This document shows, piece after piece, positions 9,087 through 20,494 of a DNA stretch of 42,624 nt. Made by a program: the position numbers and the translations under genes. The DNA is taken from the NCBI GenBank assembly GCA_014904985.1, contig MU129257.1, positions 1-42,624 on the forward strand, in the 5' to 3' direction. Every line of letters starts with the position of its first letter. The first letter of the stretch is position 1. Source of the stretch: Hydnum rufescens UP504. Lineage: Eukaryota > Basidiomycota > Agaricomycetes > Cantharellales > Hydnaceae. Under the pieces are notes generated by a model. That model was not told the origin of the DNA. It ran no database searches and saw only the letters and a program-made list of their open reading frames with translations.

Positions 9087-9843
9087 TGTGGAAGATAAAA
9101 ACATCCAGTATCAGAAAACGCGAAATCACACCACTCCCAGCCTTTGGACGATCACATGACCAATTACGAAATTAATTACGGCTACGCACAGAAATCGAAT
9201 TCATTCTATAACTCCGTCAGTTTTGATCGGAGAGGTACGCCCATATAACGCTTAGAAAGCTACGATTCACACCTTTCGAACGGTACCAAACACAAGTCGA
9301 ACGGACCAGAAATGCACTCTCCAGACCAATATTACTGTCAAAATCCGGGATTTTCAGTAAAAAACGAATTTCTCCGTCAGTTCGCATCCAATCCTCTCGG
9401 AACAACCACGCCTGGAAAGATATAAAAAATCCGCATCCAACGGTACTGAGCACGCAAAGAACAGATCAAAACTGAACTCTACAGAACAATATTACTGTCA
9501 GAATCAACACCCATCAGTAAAAAACGAATTTCTCTGTCAGTTTACACCGGATCTGCTCGGAACCACTGCGCCCAGAAAGCTGTTAAAAATCCGCATCGAA
9601 TGATACCAAGAACGTCTATTACGGATGTAAACTGTTGTTTCTGCATCAAATCCCATCCCATGCACTTGTCCCCATTATCAACCAGCAACAAAAACATCTT
9701 AACCACTGGACTACAAACAAATTAATCTCCAAGAACTCGGAAATATCCTTTGATTTCATCTCCCATTGCCACAAATAACTTCTAGAACCTCACAGATAAG
9801 AAAGATAACACTCCCTTGACTACCCTTTTGTTCTGTTTATGAA

Positions 9844-10037
9844 TGACTCACCCTCCTTGCAACCACTTTATGAAAGATAACACCTTCTTAGCAACCCTTT
9901 TGTTCTGTTTATGAATGACTCACCTATCTTGCAACCACTTTATGAATGACTCACCTATCATGCAACCACTTTATGAATGACTCACCCTCCTTGACAACCC
10001 TATTGTTCTCACATATGACTCACCTAGGAGTGAGTCA
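9844..10037 (+). promoter_or_regulatory. array of six TGACTCA/TGAGTCA sites in LTR U3
   Basis: TGACTCA lies at 9844, 9916, 9947, 9978 and 10016, and TGAGTCA at 10031. The last two form an inverted repeat, ATGACTCAC and GTGAGTCAT with six bases between. Four are carried by a ~31-bp tandem unit (TTATGAATGACTCACC, then TGCAACCACT). TGASTCA is the consensus of AP-1/Gcn4-type bZIP factors, which in fungi drive amino-acid-starvation responses. The array ends about 30 bases before the TATA box. Confidence 0.65.
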
Positions 10038-10298
10038 TATTCTTTAAACACAGCCACCTTCAGAAAGGTATAAAAGCTGGTAGATTTTCCTGTATCCCCC
10101 CATCATCTTCTCACTACTGGAATATACTACTGTCTACAAATCTGCTTGCATCTTAAGAGAGTACTGATCTAAAGCCATCTGGAGCTAAGTCATATACAAG
10201 GTTGTTAAGACTAAGTCACTGGAAGCCCTCTATGCGAAATACTGAGCCAAGGATAGTTGCAGGACCTAAGGTTAGAGTTGCTGGACATCCAAGGAAAG

Positions 10299-10403
10299 GT
10301 GAGTAAAAACAAAGTTAAGTCAGAAGAAGAAAGAAACACATTGACACACTAAATCAAGCTTAAACTAGTCTAGAGTCCTCTTTAGAATCCGCATTTTGAC
10401 CAG
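10299..10403 (+). other. intron-like segment in LTR leader
   Basis: A GTGAGT donor follows CCAAGGAAAG and a TTGACCAG acceptor precedes GAGGACA, giving 105 bases. The related LTR has GTAAGC and TTGACTAG at exactly 105 bases (35835-35939), with ACTAAC branch-like sequences. The sites lie in conserved sequence while the interior has diverged. Splicing is inferred. Confidence 0.5.
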
Positions 10404-10678
10404 GAGGACACAAATAGGTACCTACAAATAGCAGTAAACAGTTCAATACAACACGTATAAGCCTTTCACAAGCATCCCATGATATATCATTGACTATAGC
10501 TAGTCCATACCACAATCTTATCCTCCACTGAATACCATACCTAACTTGTTAGAGAGTGATCAACCATCAGAGCGAACCAGCCCATTGAATAAAAACAGAA
10601 ATACAGTCTCCCATCTACACACTGGCTGAACCAGAGTTTGATTTGACAGTCATCGGAGCTCCCAATCCTTCTTCTATA

Positions 10679-12096
10679 ACGCCAGTGTCACTGAAGTATT
10701 GAGTTGATGCCTTTATTCAATCTCCATCAGCAGCAATGAAAGATTCACCACAGGCACGGTATGTAGAATTCGGCATGTTTAGATTCCTTTCGACTTTATC
10801 TCCTTCCTCTGCTTGCAGATCTTCTCTTTCCACCGCCTCATGGGCTTTGCGCTTCTGTCCAGCTCTTGGTTCTCCTCTTCCAGGTCGGATACCTCAGACT
10901 TTTTGCTCCCATGCCTCTAAGGCCTCCTGTGACAGCTCAATCATCCTTGGTGATGTAATGTGTGGGTCCTGGGTTCCAGTCTCTCCTTGATACCCCACAC
11001 GTCTGTCCAAGTCTCACTGTCTTTTCAGCTGGAAGTTCGCATCAATTCAGACAATGGAATCAACCATTAGGCCTCCAATCTCAGCATTGTTACTACCAAA
11101 GCACAGTGGACACCGAGATTGTAGGTAAATGCTAGGACAATCACGAATGGTGACAGTGTCGACTGTACCCTGCGCATTTGAATAATAGCGCTCATTAACT
11201 GGGGTCTTCACATCAAGCTGGGATGCAGACATTGATATTGGGGAGTGGGGAGAGACATGAGATTGCCCTCGTGAATGATCTACCAACTTCTCAACCTCTG
11301 CATCAACAAGCTTGACAAGCTGCTGATAGTGGGCCAGGGCATTTGCAAAACGGCAGTGAAATGAATCCTCCGTAGCGAAACAATAACCACAGGTCTTCAA
11401 GTACTTGGTAAGAGTTGCCGCCCAGCCTCTTTCATTGGGAGCAATGTGACAGAAAAGCTCTGAGACGAATTCCAGCATATCAAGACTTACAGCCAATGTA
11501 GGCCAAACTGGGGCGCATGGGAAGAAACCACGTTGGACTAGCTGGACAGGGGCAGATCTGCATTCACAGACATCCAACACGACATCCTCAATCCGTTCCA
11601 TATGAATGCAGGTCACCTCCAACATATGGTGCCTGCTGCTGCACTTGCAAATGAACCTGCCAGACTCATCCAATGAAGAAGAATGGTGCTGCTCCCTCCG
11701 AAACTTCATGTAAGGACAAATAAGAGATGGGAGTATGGTATTGTTCCACCAATGCGCCTGGGCATGTTTGCGACAGGCATGGCATGAGCATTTATCATCA
11801 ATGACACTGGCAGTATTGGTTGAGAGAGGGGTAATGTCGTACTGAACACTGAGCTGTTCTTGGCTGATGGAATCCTGAAGAGCTGTGTCGATGCCATCAA
11901 TGCCTAGGACAGCATTTGGAAGTACATCACTCGAAATGGTTGGGTTTGCGTCTGGATGGGCTTGTTTTCAAGAATTGGAGGCCTTCATCCTCGATTGATG
12001 AGCCTCGAAGGCATGAATGGTCCCAGCTTTCATGCGACCATGGGCAGATGCACGGGACTCCTTCTTTTTTACAGTCCTTATGGCACTGCGAATCAT
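10679..12096 (-). pseudogene. KDZ transposase, N-terminal part with CxC1-type cluster
   Basis: Read from ATG 12096 down to the LTR at 10679, this is the N-terminal ~470 codons of a Kyakuja-Dileera-Zisupton family transposase. Visible features are a basic start (MIRSAIRTVKKK), the cysteine cluster (KCSCHAC, then CKCSSRHH, CECR), the line QLVQRGFFPCAPVWPTLAV, RCPLCFG, the beginning of the KDZ core (IDANFQLKR, SPRMIELS) and CxxxFIAADGD, DTGV at the break. Five in-frame stops occur, all TGA (near 11970, 11049, 11015, 10896 and 10719), several where Arg is expected. The rest of the gene should lie left of gypsy element 1, outside the window. The longest intact piece is 220 codons at 11047-11709. 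Confidence 0.8.
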
Positions 12097-13137
12097 TCTG
12101 GAAACACTACAAGGGAGGGTTAGCTATTGAGAAGATATTACAGCAGAACACTGAACACTTCAACTTACATTAAGAATTGACACGAGGTATCAAAATAAAA
12201 GGGCTGGTTCACCAAATTTGTCAATGAGTAGGGATTGTATGGGCACAGTATTTGAGGGAGATGGCAAGTGAGCACTTAGAGAAACCACAGTGATTCACTC
12301 GACCAAGGGAGTGAGCGGACTTGAGGATGTTGGAGAAATGGACACCATGACAATGTGACAATGCAGCGTTCAACCAAAGATGCATAGTTGAGGAATTTGG
12401 GAGTGGACACCACAGACTGGCCACAGTGATTCACTCTGCAAAAGAAAGTAGGACAAAGCTTGAGGACACTAGAACAACAAGCACTATCACAATGCGACAA
12501 TGCGACATGTTACAAGCCAGTTACACGCTTGAAGAGTCAGGAAATGTGTACCACAGCTAGCTGCAGTGACCCACTTCACCAAGCACTGAGGACAATGATG
12601 TTTTGAAGGTACTGAAAAACAAGTACTATTGCAATGTGATTGTATGGTGTTTTATCAGATGTTGGGCTTCTGTAGCCCAACGACTTGGGAAATCATTGAG
12701 CTCAAGGGGAGAGGGGAATAGGGTGCTAGTTTAGCTTACCTTGGTGGTGGCAAGATGTGAGACAGAACGAAGAAAAAATACGGTAACAAGAGCCAGGAAA
12801 TGAGTGCCACAGCAAACTGCAGCAGCCTGCTTCACCAAGCACTGAGGACAATGATGTCTTGAAGGTACTAAAAAATGAGTACTATCACAATGTGATGGTG
12901 CGGCGTTTTATCAGACGTCAGGACGATGCCTTGAAGATACTGAAAAATGAGTACTATCGCAATGTGACGGTACCACATTTTATCAGATGACTGCCTTCTG
13001 CACAATGGAAACCATTGAGCTCAGGGAGGATGGGATCTAGTGCACTGTTCAGCTTACCTTAATGGTGGCAAGACGTGAGATAGAAGAAAAAAGGCAGCAA
13101 CATCCAGCACCTCATCTTGCCATTGAAGATGTATTTA
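12097..13137. repeat. KDZ upstream region with imperfect tandem repeats
   Basis: No credible gene. Two units of about 255 bases begin CAGGAAATG near 12538 and 12794 and contain CTTCACCAAGCACTGAGGAC and TTTTATCAGA; the second unit holds its own ~75-bp duplication (TGAAGGTACT to TTATCAGACG, then TGAAGATACT to TTATCAGATG). A weaker pair with CACAGTGATTCACTC lies at 12287 and 12424. These may be 5' sequences of the KDZ element. Confidence 0.55.
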
Positions 13138-13469
13138 TTATACAAGATTATACAGACATGTACAAATATGAGCGTAGTTCACCATGAAACCAATCAAGTG
13201 AACAGCATGATGATTACTATGTGTTATATGAGGGAAAGATGGTAGTGATGAGCGAGGAAGACGAGACAAAGACAAAGATGAAGAGGGCAGGGACAAAGAG
13301 GGGGCAAGGATGAAGATGAGATGAAGACAAAGACAAAGACGAAGAGGGCGGGACAAAGAGGGGGCAAGGATGAAGATGAGACGAAGACGAAGACGAAGAT
13401 GAAGATGAAGAGGAAACGACGACGAGGCGAGGAGGCTACAGTGATGATGACAACAGGAAGGGATGTGAT
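13138..13469 (-). repeat. purine-rich microsatellite
   Basis: From about 13230 to 13440 the plus strand is nearly pure GA with GAC/GAT/GAG triplets (GACAAAGACAAAGATGAAGA). A block of about 60-66 bases containing GACAAAGAGGGGGCAAGGATG occurs twice (near 13294 and 13352). On the minus strand just before it, AATAAA in ATAATAAATACATC could serve as a polyadenylation signal for a gene upstream on that strand. No protein is supported. Confidence 0.55.
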
Positions 13470-14422
13470 TTATCTCTCGTAATAGGGCTCCCAGAATCTA
13501 GAATCGAGATAGTGTTTGCAACCATTGGAGTTGTCGCCAAACCAATTATAGAGGATAGGTTCACTCAAAGAACCTGCCGATGAATCGATGCGAGGACATT
13601 TGGGAGAACGTTCATTCCCTGAACACTCTGCGGCACTCGTTGTCGAGGTTGTGGGAATGGTTTCGGATGGCGCAGAGATTGCTGGCCAGTGAAAGAAGTG
13701 CCTTGGAAACTGGGTAGGAACGACTGTACTGGCCATCACCTTGGGACGTGGATTGGCATCCCAGTCCGCTGCGATTCTCTTGATGAGCTCCCAATCCTTC
13801 TTGGAGGGCCGAAAACCCTTCCACCACTGGGGCACAAGACCCGCTGACGAATATGTGCATTTGTTGAACATTGTAAAGCCTACCCAAGGCATTAATCGAT
13901 CAGGGAAACTTCGGAACCCTATAAGAGGTTGAATCAATCATTGAACAATATACATATAGTGATAAACACATGTACCAGCCGACTCGAGGGCAACTTCATT
14001 GTGAAATGCTGCCTTTACCAGTGTTGTACAAATACCCTTCTTGTTGTGGTTCTTGTGATTGCCCACAAGAGTCTTCGAAATGTGCTCACTGTCTTTGTCA
14101 GGAACGCGGAATGCAAGGCTCGTGGTGTTATAATCTGATGTGCAATGAAGTGTGATGACATGGAGCCTGACAACACTACACCACACAATAAACTGACCTA
14201 GGCCTCTTGAAATCACGGTTTTCAGATCATCCACACCCGAAAGGATGTCATTGACGAAGGTGTTGCTTTGGGATGGTTGGGGATCTTTGTGATAAGAAAG
14301 TAGTCATGCAAGTCCTGGGATGGGTGACCTCGAAGAGCTTTCGTTTTGGCGCCATGAATGAGAGATGCAACAATGGTGGTTAGAACCTCTAGAGAAAGTG
14401 ACACTGTCCAATGCGAGTTCAT
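13470..14422 (-). pseudogene. unrecognised minus-strand protein, broken
   Basis: Three consecutive minus-strand pieces appear to be one gene. The first runs from 14422 to 14222 (LIHGAKTKALRGHPSQDLHD). After a frameshift the second runs from 14234 to 13938 (NTTSLAFRVPDKDSEHISK). The third, in the same frame after a single TGA, runs from 13937 to 13470 (NKCTYSSAGLVPQWWKGFRP, ending ILYNWFGDNSNG and FWEPYYER). I do not recognise the family and see no catalytic motif. The single TGA sits where CGA is plausible. It lies between the KDZ fragment and the GRF gene, all three on the minus strand. Confidence 0.45.
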
Positions 14423-15754
14423 TTGAGCTTGTTGTGAAGTACAAGAGCGAGCTGAAGCTCACACTCAACCTTCAACACAAAGCCTCAATAATTTTGAGGA
14501 ACCAGGAATACAGGTAGCAGAGCAAGCTCATGCACCTGTAGTCACTGTATCTTGAGGAGCCTGGAAACCTCTACACAAAATGAAAGTTTGCGGCGAAGTT
14601 CCTCGAGTCAGATTTGGTGCTGGCACTTTCAGAAAATTGCAAAACAAAACACTATTCCTTACCGGGTTATTGCTGCGAAGTGAATAATTGGAGAAATTAG
14701 TCATCTTCCTCTGCTCTGATGGGGCTGAAACTTGGTAGGTACATAGAAAATAACTATATCTACATATTTGAAAAATTATGAAGGATTCTATCCAAAAATG
14801 AGGGAGAAATGAGGGATCCGCCTCAAGGTCCCATTTTGCTTCAGCAAATTCCTTCACCTAGTTATATTGTACTTGTGTCAAGCAGATCTATTGCTGTGGC
14901 TTCATGGCTGGTCTACACTCTGCCACAAGTTGGGGGTCCTGAGTACATGGTCGGTCTAATTTCGTTCACACATCATAAAACCATTCCTCATGTGACAGCA
15001 GATGTCAACAAGAATTGATGGCACTGTGAGGGAAACGGCAATAACCCAGTGGCAGCAATGGACCCAGTAAGGAATAGTATGTGAAAAGGTCATATTAAAA
15101 GATGGCACCTCTAGCTGTTCTTCAGCCCTATCGGAGCAGAGGAATGTGATTAAACACTTTTAAATTATGGAAAGGGGTAATTCAGTAGTCTCATTGGACC
15201 CGGTTGCCGGACACCTAGAAGTCAGACACTTGGCCATAACTTCTTTAATTCTTGGCATTTTTGCGTAAAATCGGGGCCAGCAGCATTGTTTCAATTAGAC
15301 GCATTGGTCAGTCAATGATGAAGAAAATTCAGTGAAGAAATGGCTGTAAAATCCTTCCAAGAAGGCAATATTAATATTTGAATTGCTCAATTTCTAGGCT
15401 CCTTGCATCACATAGTCATTCCTCAATTGATAGTTGATCCTCTGAGCACTCTAAGTAATCTACTTGCTTCTTGTGGCCATAGAATTCCCAATATGGGAAG
15501 TTGGGATTTCTTGGTACATATTCTGGAGATTGGGCAAGGCCTTGTCACCCAGTTGACATGCGATTCCTCACAATTCTTCAGAATCCTCACCAATCATGTA
15601 AATATTTTGGAATATCAGAGCCATGATTCCAACCTACCAGTGCATGAAAAGTGCAGTCTGGAGTATGGCTGGTGCTACAGTTCAATTAAGCGAAAGTGTC
15701 CGTCCATAATTTTTTTTTCAAACAGTCTAACCAAATGAATAGTATGACAACGAA
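14423..15754. other. no gene seen
   Basis: These 1.3 kb have short spurious open frames only. The sequence is AT-rich and includes lines such as GCCATAACTTCTTTAATTCTTGGC (split here by reading direction) typical of dispersed intergenic repeat, but I cannot assign it. The end is close to the 3' end of the minus-strand GRF gene. Confidence 0.5.
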
Positions 15755-16401
15755 TCACAGTGTTTCTAAGATCTGTTTAAGATGGTCCTTCATGTCTTCA
15801 AGTTTTGTTTCAGCCTCATTCTTCCACTGCAGAGCCACCCGAAGTTCCTCGTCCTTTTCTGCCAATTGTCTTTCAAGTACCACAACGTAATCCTCGAGTT
15901 CTTGATGTCCCAGGCGGCAACTCTGCGTGGAAGTTGATACTGAGACTGTGTCCTGCCTAGATAATCCCGATCCTGCAGATAGATGCTGAGTGGAGGATTG
16001 TTGTAGGGTGGGTGTGTGTGGATGAATGACAGGGGATTCCTGGTTTTGAGGAGGTGGGGTCCTTGGAATGAAGAGGTGAAGATCCTCATCTGACCATCCT
16101 GGTTGACATGCATGTAAATATGACTAGATGTAAAAACAATGGATTCTTTACTCCAAAATTTGCATGATTGTTTAGGTGCTCCACAAAAATAAAACCCCTT
16201 GCCCTGCGATTGCTCTTGAGTTGAGTAGCGATGAAGAGCTAATAGTAAAATTAGTACTTCGGAAGACAAAGTACAACAGTGATAACAGGTGCACCCAAAA
16301 GACTTACAGGTATACAGCCGATCCACGCAATGGCAGACTAGTCTGCCTTTGACGTAGTGTAATTCGTCGGATCTCCACATTGATGGCATAGTGTTCCTCA
16401 T
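15755..16401 (-). CDS. GRF zinc-finger, coiled-coil protein (three exons)
   Basis: The minus-strand model is exon 1 from ATG 16401 (or an ATG just inside) to 16308, intron 16307-16239 (GTAAGT to TTAG, 69 bp), exon 2 16238-16152, intron 16151-16099 (GTAAAG to CCAG, 53 bp) and exon 3 16098-15755. Splicing creates a GRF-type zinc finger: CHC, then RYSTQEQSQGKGFYFC, then CKFWRWSDED, the family pattern C-x-C, GR/K-x-FY-x-C, C-x-F-F/W-x-W. The middle is Pro/Ser/Thr-rich and the C-terminus is a coiled coil (LEDYVVVLERQLAEKDEELR) ending LKQILETL. GRF fingers bind single-stranded nucleic acid in known proteins; short GRF plus coiled-coil proteins without an enzyme domain are numerous in Agaricomycetes. 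No stop interrupts the spliced frame, so it may be intact. The start is the least certain point. Confidence 0.75.
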
Positions 16402-18536
16402 TCACGGAATCAAATCTGGTGAAAATGAAATGAAGGCTTCCACCAACATGATGATTGCGGCCTTGCCAAAAGCATGGCCAGCGGTCTTGCTGCCTCCAAT
16501 GCGGACGTGTCCCATGCAATGACTGCCAATCCTATTGATGCGAGTAGGAGTGGCAGTCTTGCTGCCTCAAGTTCAACATCGGAGATGCTGGCAATGACTT
16601 CTCACTCTGTCACTAGCAGAGAGGGAAATCTTGCCTCGTCAAGCTCTGTCGAATGGCGTCTTGGCATCCGACTCCACTGCTCATGCTGGCAGAGAGGGAT
16701 GTCTGCCTACGGAAGATAAGATACCTTTGACTTGGGATGAAAAAGGAGAGGTCGTCCAGTACCCTGTTGGTCGTCACAATGCAGTTGTGCCATTCCCTCA
16801 TCGTGTAGTCTGGGGTCTTTCGCACGATGCTGTGGCTCAGAAGTTCAGTGAGTTTTATCTCTGATTATTAAAATATCAAGTATTGATCCCAATGTCTCAT
16901 ACGTGCATTTTGTAGAAGCACCGTCAAAGGCGACCCGTATCTACAATATATCAGAATGGTCGCTGGTGTACACCAATTCGCTGCAGCATTTTCAGTTTTC
17001 GGGACATTGGCATGGCGCCCAAGACATTTACAACGAGGCAGGCGATGCTCCTCGGCCTAGTACCCGACCTGCCCCCTCATTTCTCCCACCGACTTCACAA
17101 CCATCCCCCATATGTTCAACAAATCGGCCCCATGGTATGCGTATATCCCACGTTCCCACTTCGATCTGCCTATGTCGGTTGTCTATAGCGTCGTTGGCCA
17201 TCGATCTTACCTGGAGCTGAACTACATTTCCCAATGCCAGAAATTCTTCAAAAGATCAGAGACAGTTTACGAGGGATGGAAGAGTATTGCCACTGATTGG
17301 CTAAACGGTGCCAGTCTCCCCAGAACCCCTGTGAAGCCTGATTGGATGAATGATCAATCTATGCAAAATGCCTTCACATCCATCGTTGATCAACCCCAGC
17401 CTCAATCACATGTCACATCACTCCTCTTCTTTGCATACGAGTGCAACGGTTATGCTTCTTACCTCATGCATTGCTGTATCGATCGCCTTCTTGCACTATG
17501 CGAGGTTCCACATCCTACATTTGGTGTTGACGACCGAGTTGTTGGTGCTGTCTTCAAGGATCCTCTTGGCTCTGAGGAGGTAAAATGGCGTGATGAGCTT
17601 GTAGGAAGGGGCATTCCAGTTTGGGTAGTGCGGGAATTATGGACTCGTCAGGATACATTCCCTGACCGACATGGCCCAGAAGATATTGCTTCGGCTCAGA
17701 CATGTGTGGATCAAGCCAAAAGGTCGGCTAAGTCATTGATCCACCACCATATTCATCTCCAAGTCCCAGTCACTCACGTGGAGCATCCAGTCCTGTGGCG
17801 GATGCTCCCTCAAGCTTATTATGAGGGGGATAGGGATGAACCATTCATCCAGTCCGTTTGGGATTCGTTTCTCTTTTCAGGATCTATGGGGACCCCTTAC
17901 CTCACGAAAGTTCGGCTGGATGACCTTCGTACAGTCTTCGGTCCTGGGGTTTTCCCCAAGCCTTCTGCTCCTGTCATTTCTCCACCTTCTGCCCCTCCGG
18001 CCCCTGAGATCACGATGGGTGATCCATCTCAGTTGAATTTGCCTTCTGCCACTCTGGCACCAGAGATCAACATGGATGATCCATATCGTTGGAATTCAGA
18101 TGAAGAAGAAGATGAGGATGACTACGATGACAGGTATGGTGGAGCCAGGGCCAGATGAAGGATAAAGGCTCAAATTGCAGCTGCCCCCACAAATGCATTG
18201 TTTCAGGAGGCTTTCGAAACTGACCATGACTTTCGGGAGCATGTCAAAAGAGGAAGAAAGAGGAAGTGGCGATTGCGAAGCAGCGTGCAGCAGCCCAGGC
18301 ACTTATGGATGCTGCATATGGCGGGGACATTGAGGCACAACTCTCATTGCAGAAAGCGCTGAGAGATGCTAAAGGAAAAAAATATCCACACAATGCTTGA
18401 GGGAAACCAGCAAAAACTCCTTTTGATATTTATCTTCTCGACCATTATGATCGTGCCTGAATTAAGCCTCCTCGCCCTCGCCGTCCTGTTGCTTCAAAGT
18501 CTGCCCCTACCCCTGCCCCTGTCTCTATCGAGCCGT

Positions 18537-18672
18537 CAACTTCTGCCTCTGCTGTTCCCTCTGCCTCTGCTGTTCCCTCTGCCTCTGCTGTTCCCTCTGC
18601 CTCTGCTGTCCCTCTGCCTCTGCTGTTCCCTCTGCCTCTGTTGTTCCCTCTGCCTCTGTTGTTCCCTCTGCC
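18537..18672 (+). repeat. 18-bp coding minisatellite (SASAVP)
   Basis: TCTGCCTCTGCTGTTCCC is repeated about seven times. The fourth unit lacks one base (GCTGTCCC for GCTGTTCCC), which shifts the frame of the host protein. Confidence 0.8.
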
Positions 18673-19146
18673 ACTTCCCCCATGCCCTCTACTCCCGCTG
18701 AAATCCCTCCCTCTGTCAAGAGCCCCGTCGTGGCCCCCACTTCTCCACCCCCTACTCCCGCTGAAATCCCCCCCTCCACCAACACCAAGAGCCCTGTCGT
18801 GGGCCCCACTTCCCCTCTGCCCCTACTCCCGCTGCAATCCCACCCTCCACCAAGAGCCCCACCTCTGCCGCACCCCTGCGCATGAACTGCGGTCTTGAGC
18901 CTCTTCTGAGATCTCGGATGTTGCGAGCCTTGCGCTAGATGAACAGGAGGCCTTTCCTCTGAGGCCTTCGCCCATACCTCAAACCTTGGCTACTTCAGCA
19001 GTTCAATATAGTGCTCCAAACTTTCCCAGTAAGTCAAAAGAGATTGAAGGATCTGGTGCTCTTGCAAAGTGGACTAAATACCACCCCTCCGATCATGAAT
19101 GTGAATGGGATGAGCGGGAACGTCGTGAATGGGAACGATGTGACCG

Positions 19147-19316
19147 TGATGAACAAGAATGCCATGACCAGGAACGACATGATCGGGATGAGCAAGAATG
19201 GTGAGACCGGGAATGACATGATCAGGATGAGCAAGAATGGCGAGACCAGGAATGACGTGATCGGGATGAGCAAGAATGGTGAGACCAGGAACGATGTGAT
19301 CGGGATGAGCAAGATC
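19147..19316 (+). repeat. 39-bp coding minisatellite (DEQEWRDREx)
   Basis: Units starting GATGARCAAGAATG lie at 19147, 19187, 19226, 19265 and 19304. The period is 39 bases, or 13 residues. In the frame that fits the surrounding protein, several Arg codons have become TGA while the same position is CGA in other units. Confidence 0.8.
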
Positions 19317-20494
19317 AATGTGAGTGAGAGCATGAGCGGTGACAGACGAGGGAGTATGGCCATGACCAGGTGGTGTGAAGACCGGAGCGGGAGCCTCCTG
19401 CTCATCATTCTCGTGAGCATGGGCAAGGCCAGATGCATATGTTGTATGATGACTTGATGCAATTTGGAGTCGCTGGGTCTAGTTGGTATCCAGCAGGGGC
19501 CTATGCTACAGCAATGCCCCAACCTCCAACTGGACCACGGTCTTCACACCCCACAGGCCCTCCTGCATCAGCCTATGGTTGACAGCCTCCTATGGAACCA
19601 CGTTCAGGTCATCTGACTATTGCCTCTTCTGCTCCTCTCATTGCATCAGTTATTGCGCCTTGTCTCAATGCTGTTCCTCTTAAGTCCTGGCATTGCATCG
19701 ACATCAGTCCAATTAGTGAATTTGACTGGGATGTAGAGTGGGTACTCTGGCTTCGTCAATGGGAGGTTCTTGCTGCTCGCAAGAGCAAGCCCACTCGGCA
19801 CAAGGGTGCTCCCTATCACATCTTCCTGATGTTCAAGGCAGAGGGCAGGTGCAATGCCTGTCAGGAGTACCTCAGGAATGAGTGGAGCTGATATTCGCTG
19901 ACAGGTGTGGAGGATTACATCTGGGAGAAACCACTTCAAAATTTTGTTGGTGTTGTGGACATCTTTTACATCGATCACATGTATGCCCATGCCTCCTCAG
20001 AGGAAGAAGTCTCTCAACTCCTTGCCATTGGCCCCCCCACTTTGAACAGAGAAAGTTCACTAGGTCAGATCATACTGGACTATGAACGGTATCCCCCTAT
20101 TCCTGTCAATAAAAATGCCCTGGTCCCTCGGAAGATGGATGTCGCTGATATTTCAGCATCCTGGTATAGTGCTCATCTCGCTGCAGCACCTGCTGGTTCT
20201 GTGACCTGTTGAATGCGTCATCTGGAGATGATGATTCTGGCTCACACTGATGGAATGGCTATTGGCAACCTGGTGAAGTCGCACTTCCAGGAGCCAATCT
20301 GGCGGACTACCAGTGGCACGATGGTGGCTGACCTTCGTCAGATTGCCAAGTGGAAACAGGCAGACATTCGCAAGGAGGGGTCACAACTCAAGACCCAAGA
20401 TGCAAGCAAGGAGACATTTGGGCGAATGAAAGGGAATGCAATTTGGAGAGTGATACTAGACTTGACCTTGGAGCAGCCATGGTATCCTAACTAA

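Larger units (their letters stand above)
1..10678 (+). mobile_element. Ty3/gypsy element 1 (5' end outside window)
   Basis: This is a long-terminal-repeat retrotransposon on the plus strand. In order it holds the degenerate protease-RT junction (1-499), pol (500-4105), a coiled-coil gene (4696-6231), two ORF4 copies (7034-7409 and 7620-8038), ORF5 (8275-8882) and a 3' LTR (9087-10678). The domain order RT, RNase H, integrase is that of Ty3/gypsy. The roughly 5 kb between the end of pol and the LTR is far longer than usual and is shared, in the same gene order, with element 2 at 26097-40396. Gag, most of protease and the 5' LTR must lie left of the window. The element sits inside a KDZ transposase gene, whose N-terminal part follows directly at 10679. 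The target duplication can only be tested with the left flank; ACGC at 10679-10682 would be one copy. Confidence 0.85.
9087..10678 (+). repeat. 3' LTR of element 1 (1592 bp)
   Basis: It begins TGTGGAAGATAAAAAC and ends CTTCTTCTATA. The boundaries were set by comparison with the related solo LTR at 34617-36306, which has a target duplication and restores a reading frame when removed. The U3 contains repeated CCGTCAGTTTTGATCGG-like blocks and a six-site TGASTCA array (9844-10037), followed by TATAAAAG at 10069-10076. Downstream are an intron-like segment (10299-10403) and a single copy of an ATAAGCCTTTC-AAGCATCC unit that is four-fold in the related LTR. It ends TA, not the usual CA. Confidence 0.8.
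16474..20494 (+). pseudogene. large unrecognised low-complexity protein gene, broken
   Basis: This reads as one long gene damaged by small shifts and TGA stops. An intron with GTGAGT at 16848 and TGTAG ending 16915 joins HDAVAQKF to a segment running to YVQQIGP. A one-base shift in a CCCC run near 17128 leads into the longest open stretch, 17112-18158 (WYAYIPRSHFDLP, SVVGHRSYLELNY). Then come AAAPTNALFQEAF, an AKQRAAAQALMDAA helix, an SASAVP repeat, Pro-rich TPAEIPPS blocks, a 13-residue charged repeat and a C-terminal region (EFDWDVEWVLWLRQWE, NFVGVVDIFYIDHMYAH) ending PWYPN at 20494. TGA stops at 18156, in GKKYPHNA-stop-GKP and in the repeats fall at likely Arg positions. I do not recognise it; the layout resembles expanded Agaricomycete families that travel with transposons. 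Confidence 0.5.

Noticed and set aside
10565..10580. ATCAGAGCGA as a tRNA primer-binding site
   Set aside because: It lies inside the LTR as bounded by the solo copy and is not conserved in that copy.
13230..13440. Purine-rich block as an acidic coding repeat
   Set aside because: No frame extends into a plausible gene and the composition is that of a microsatellite.
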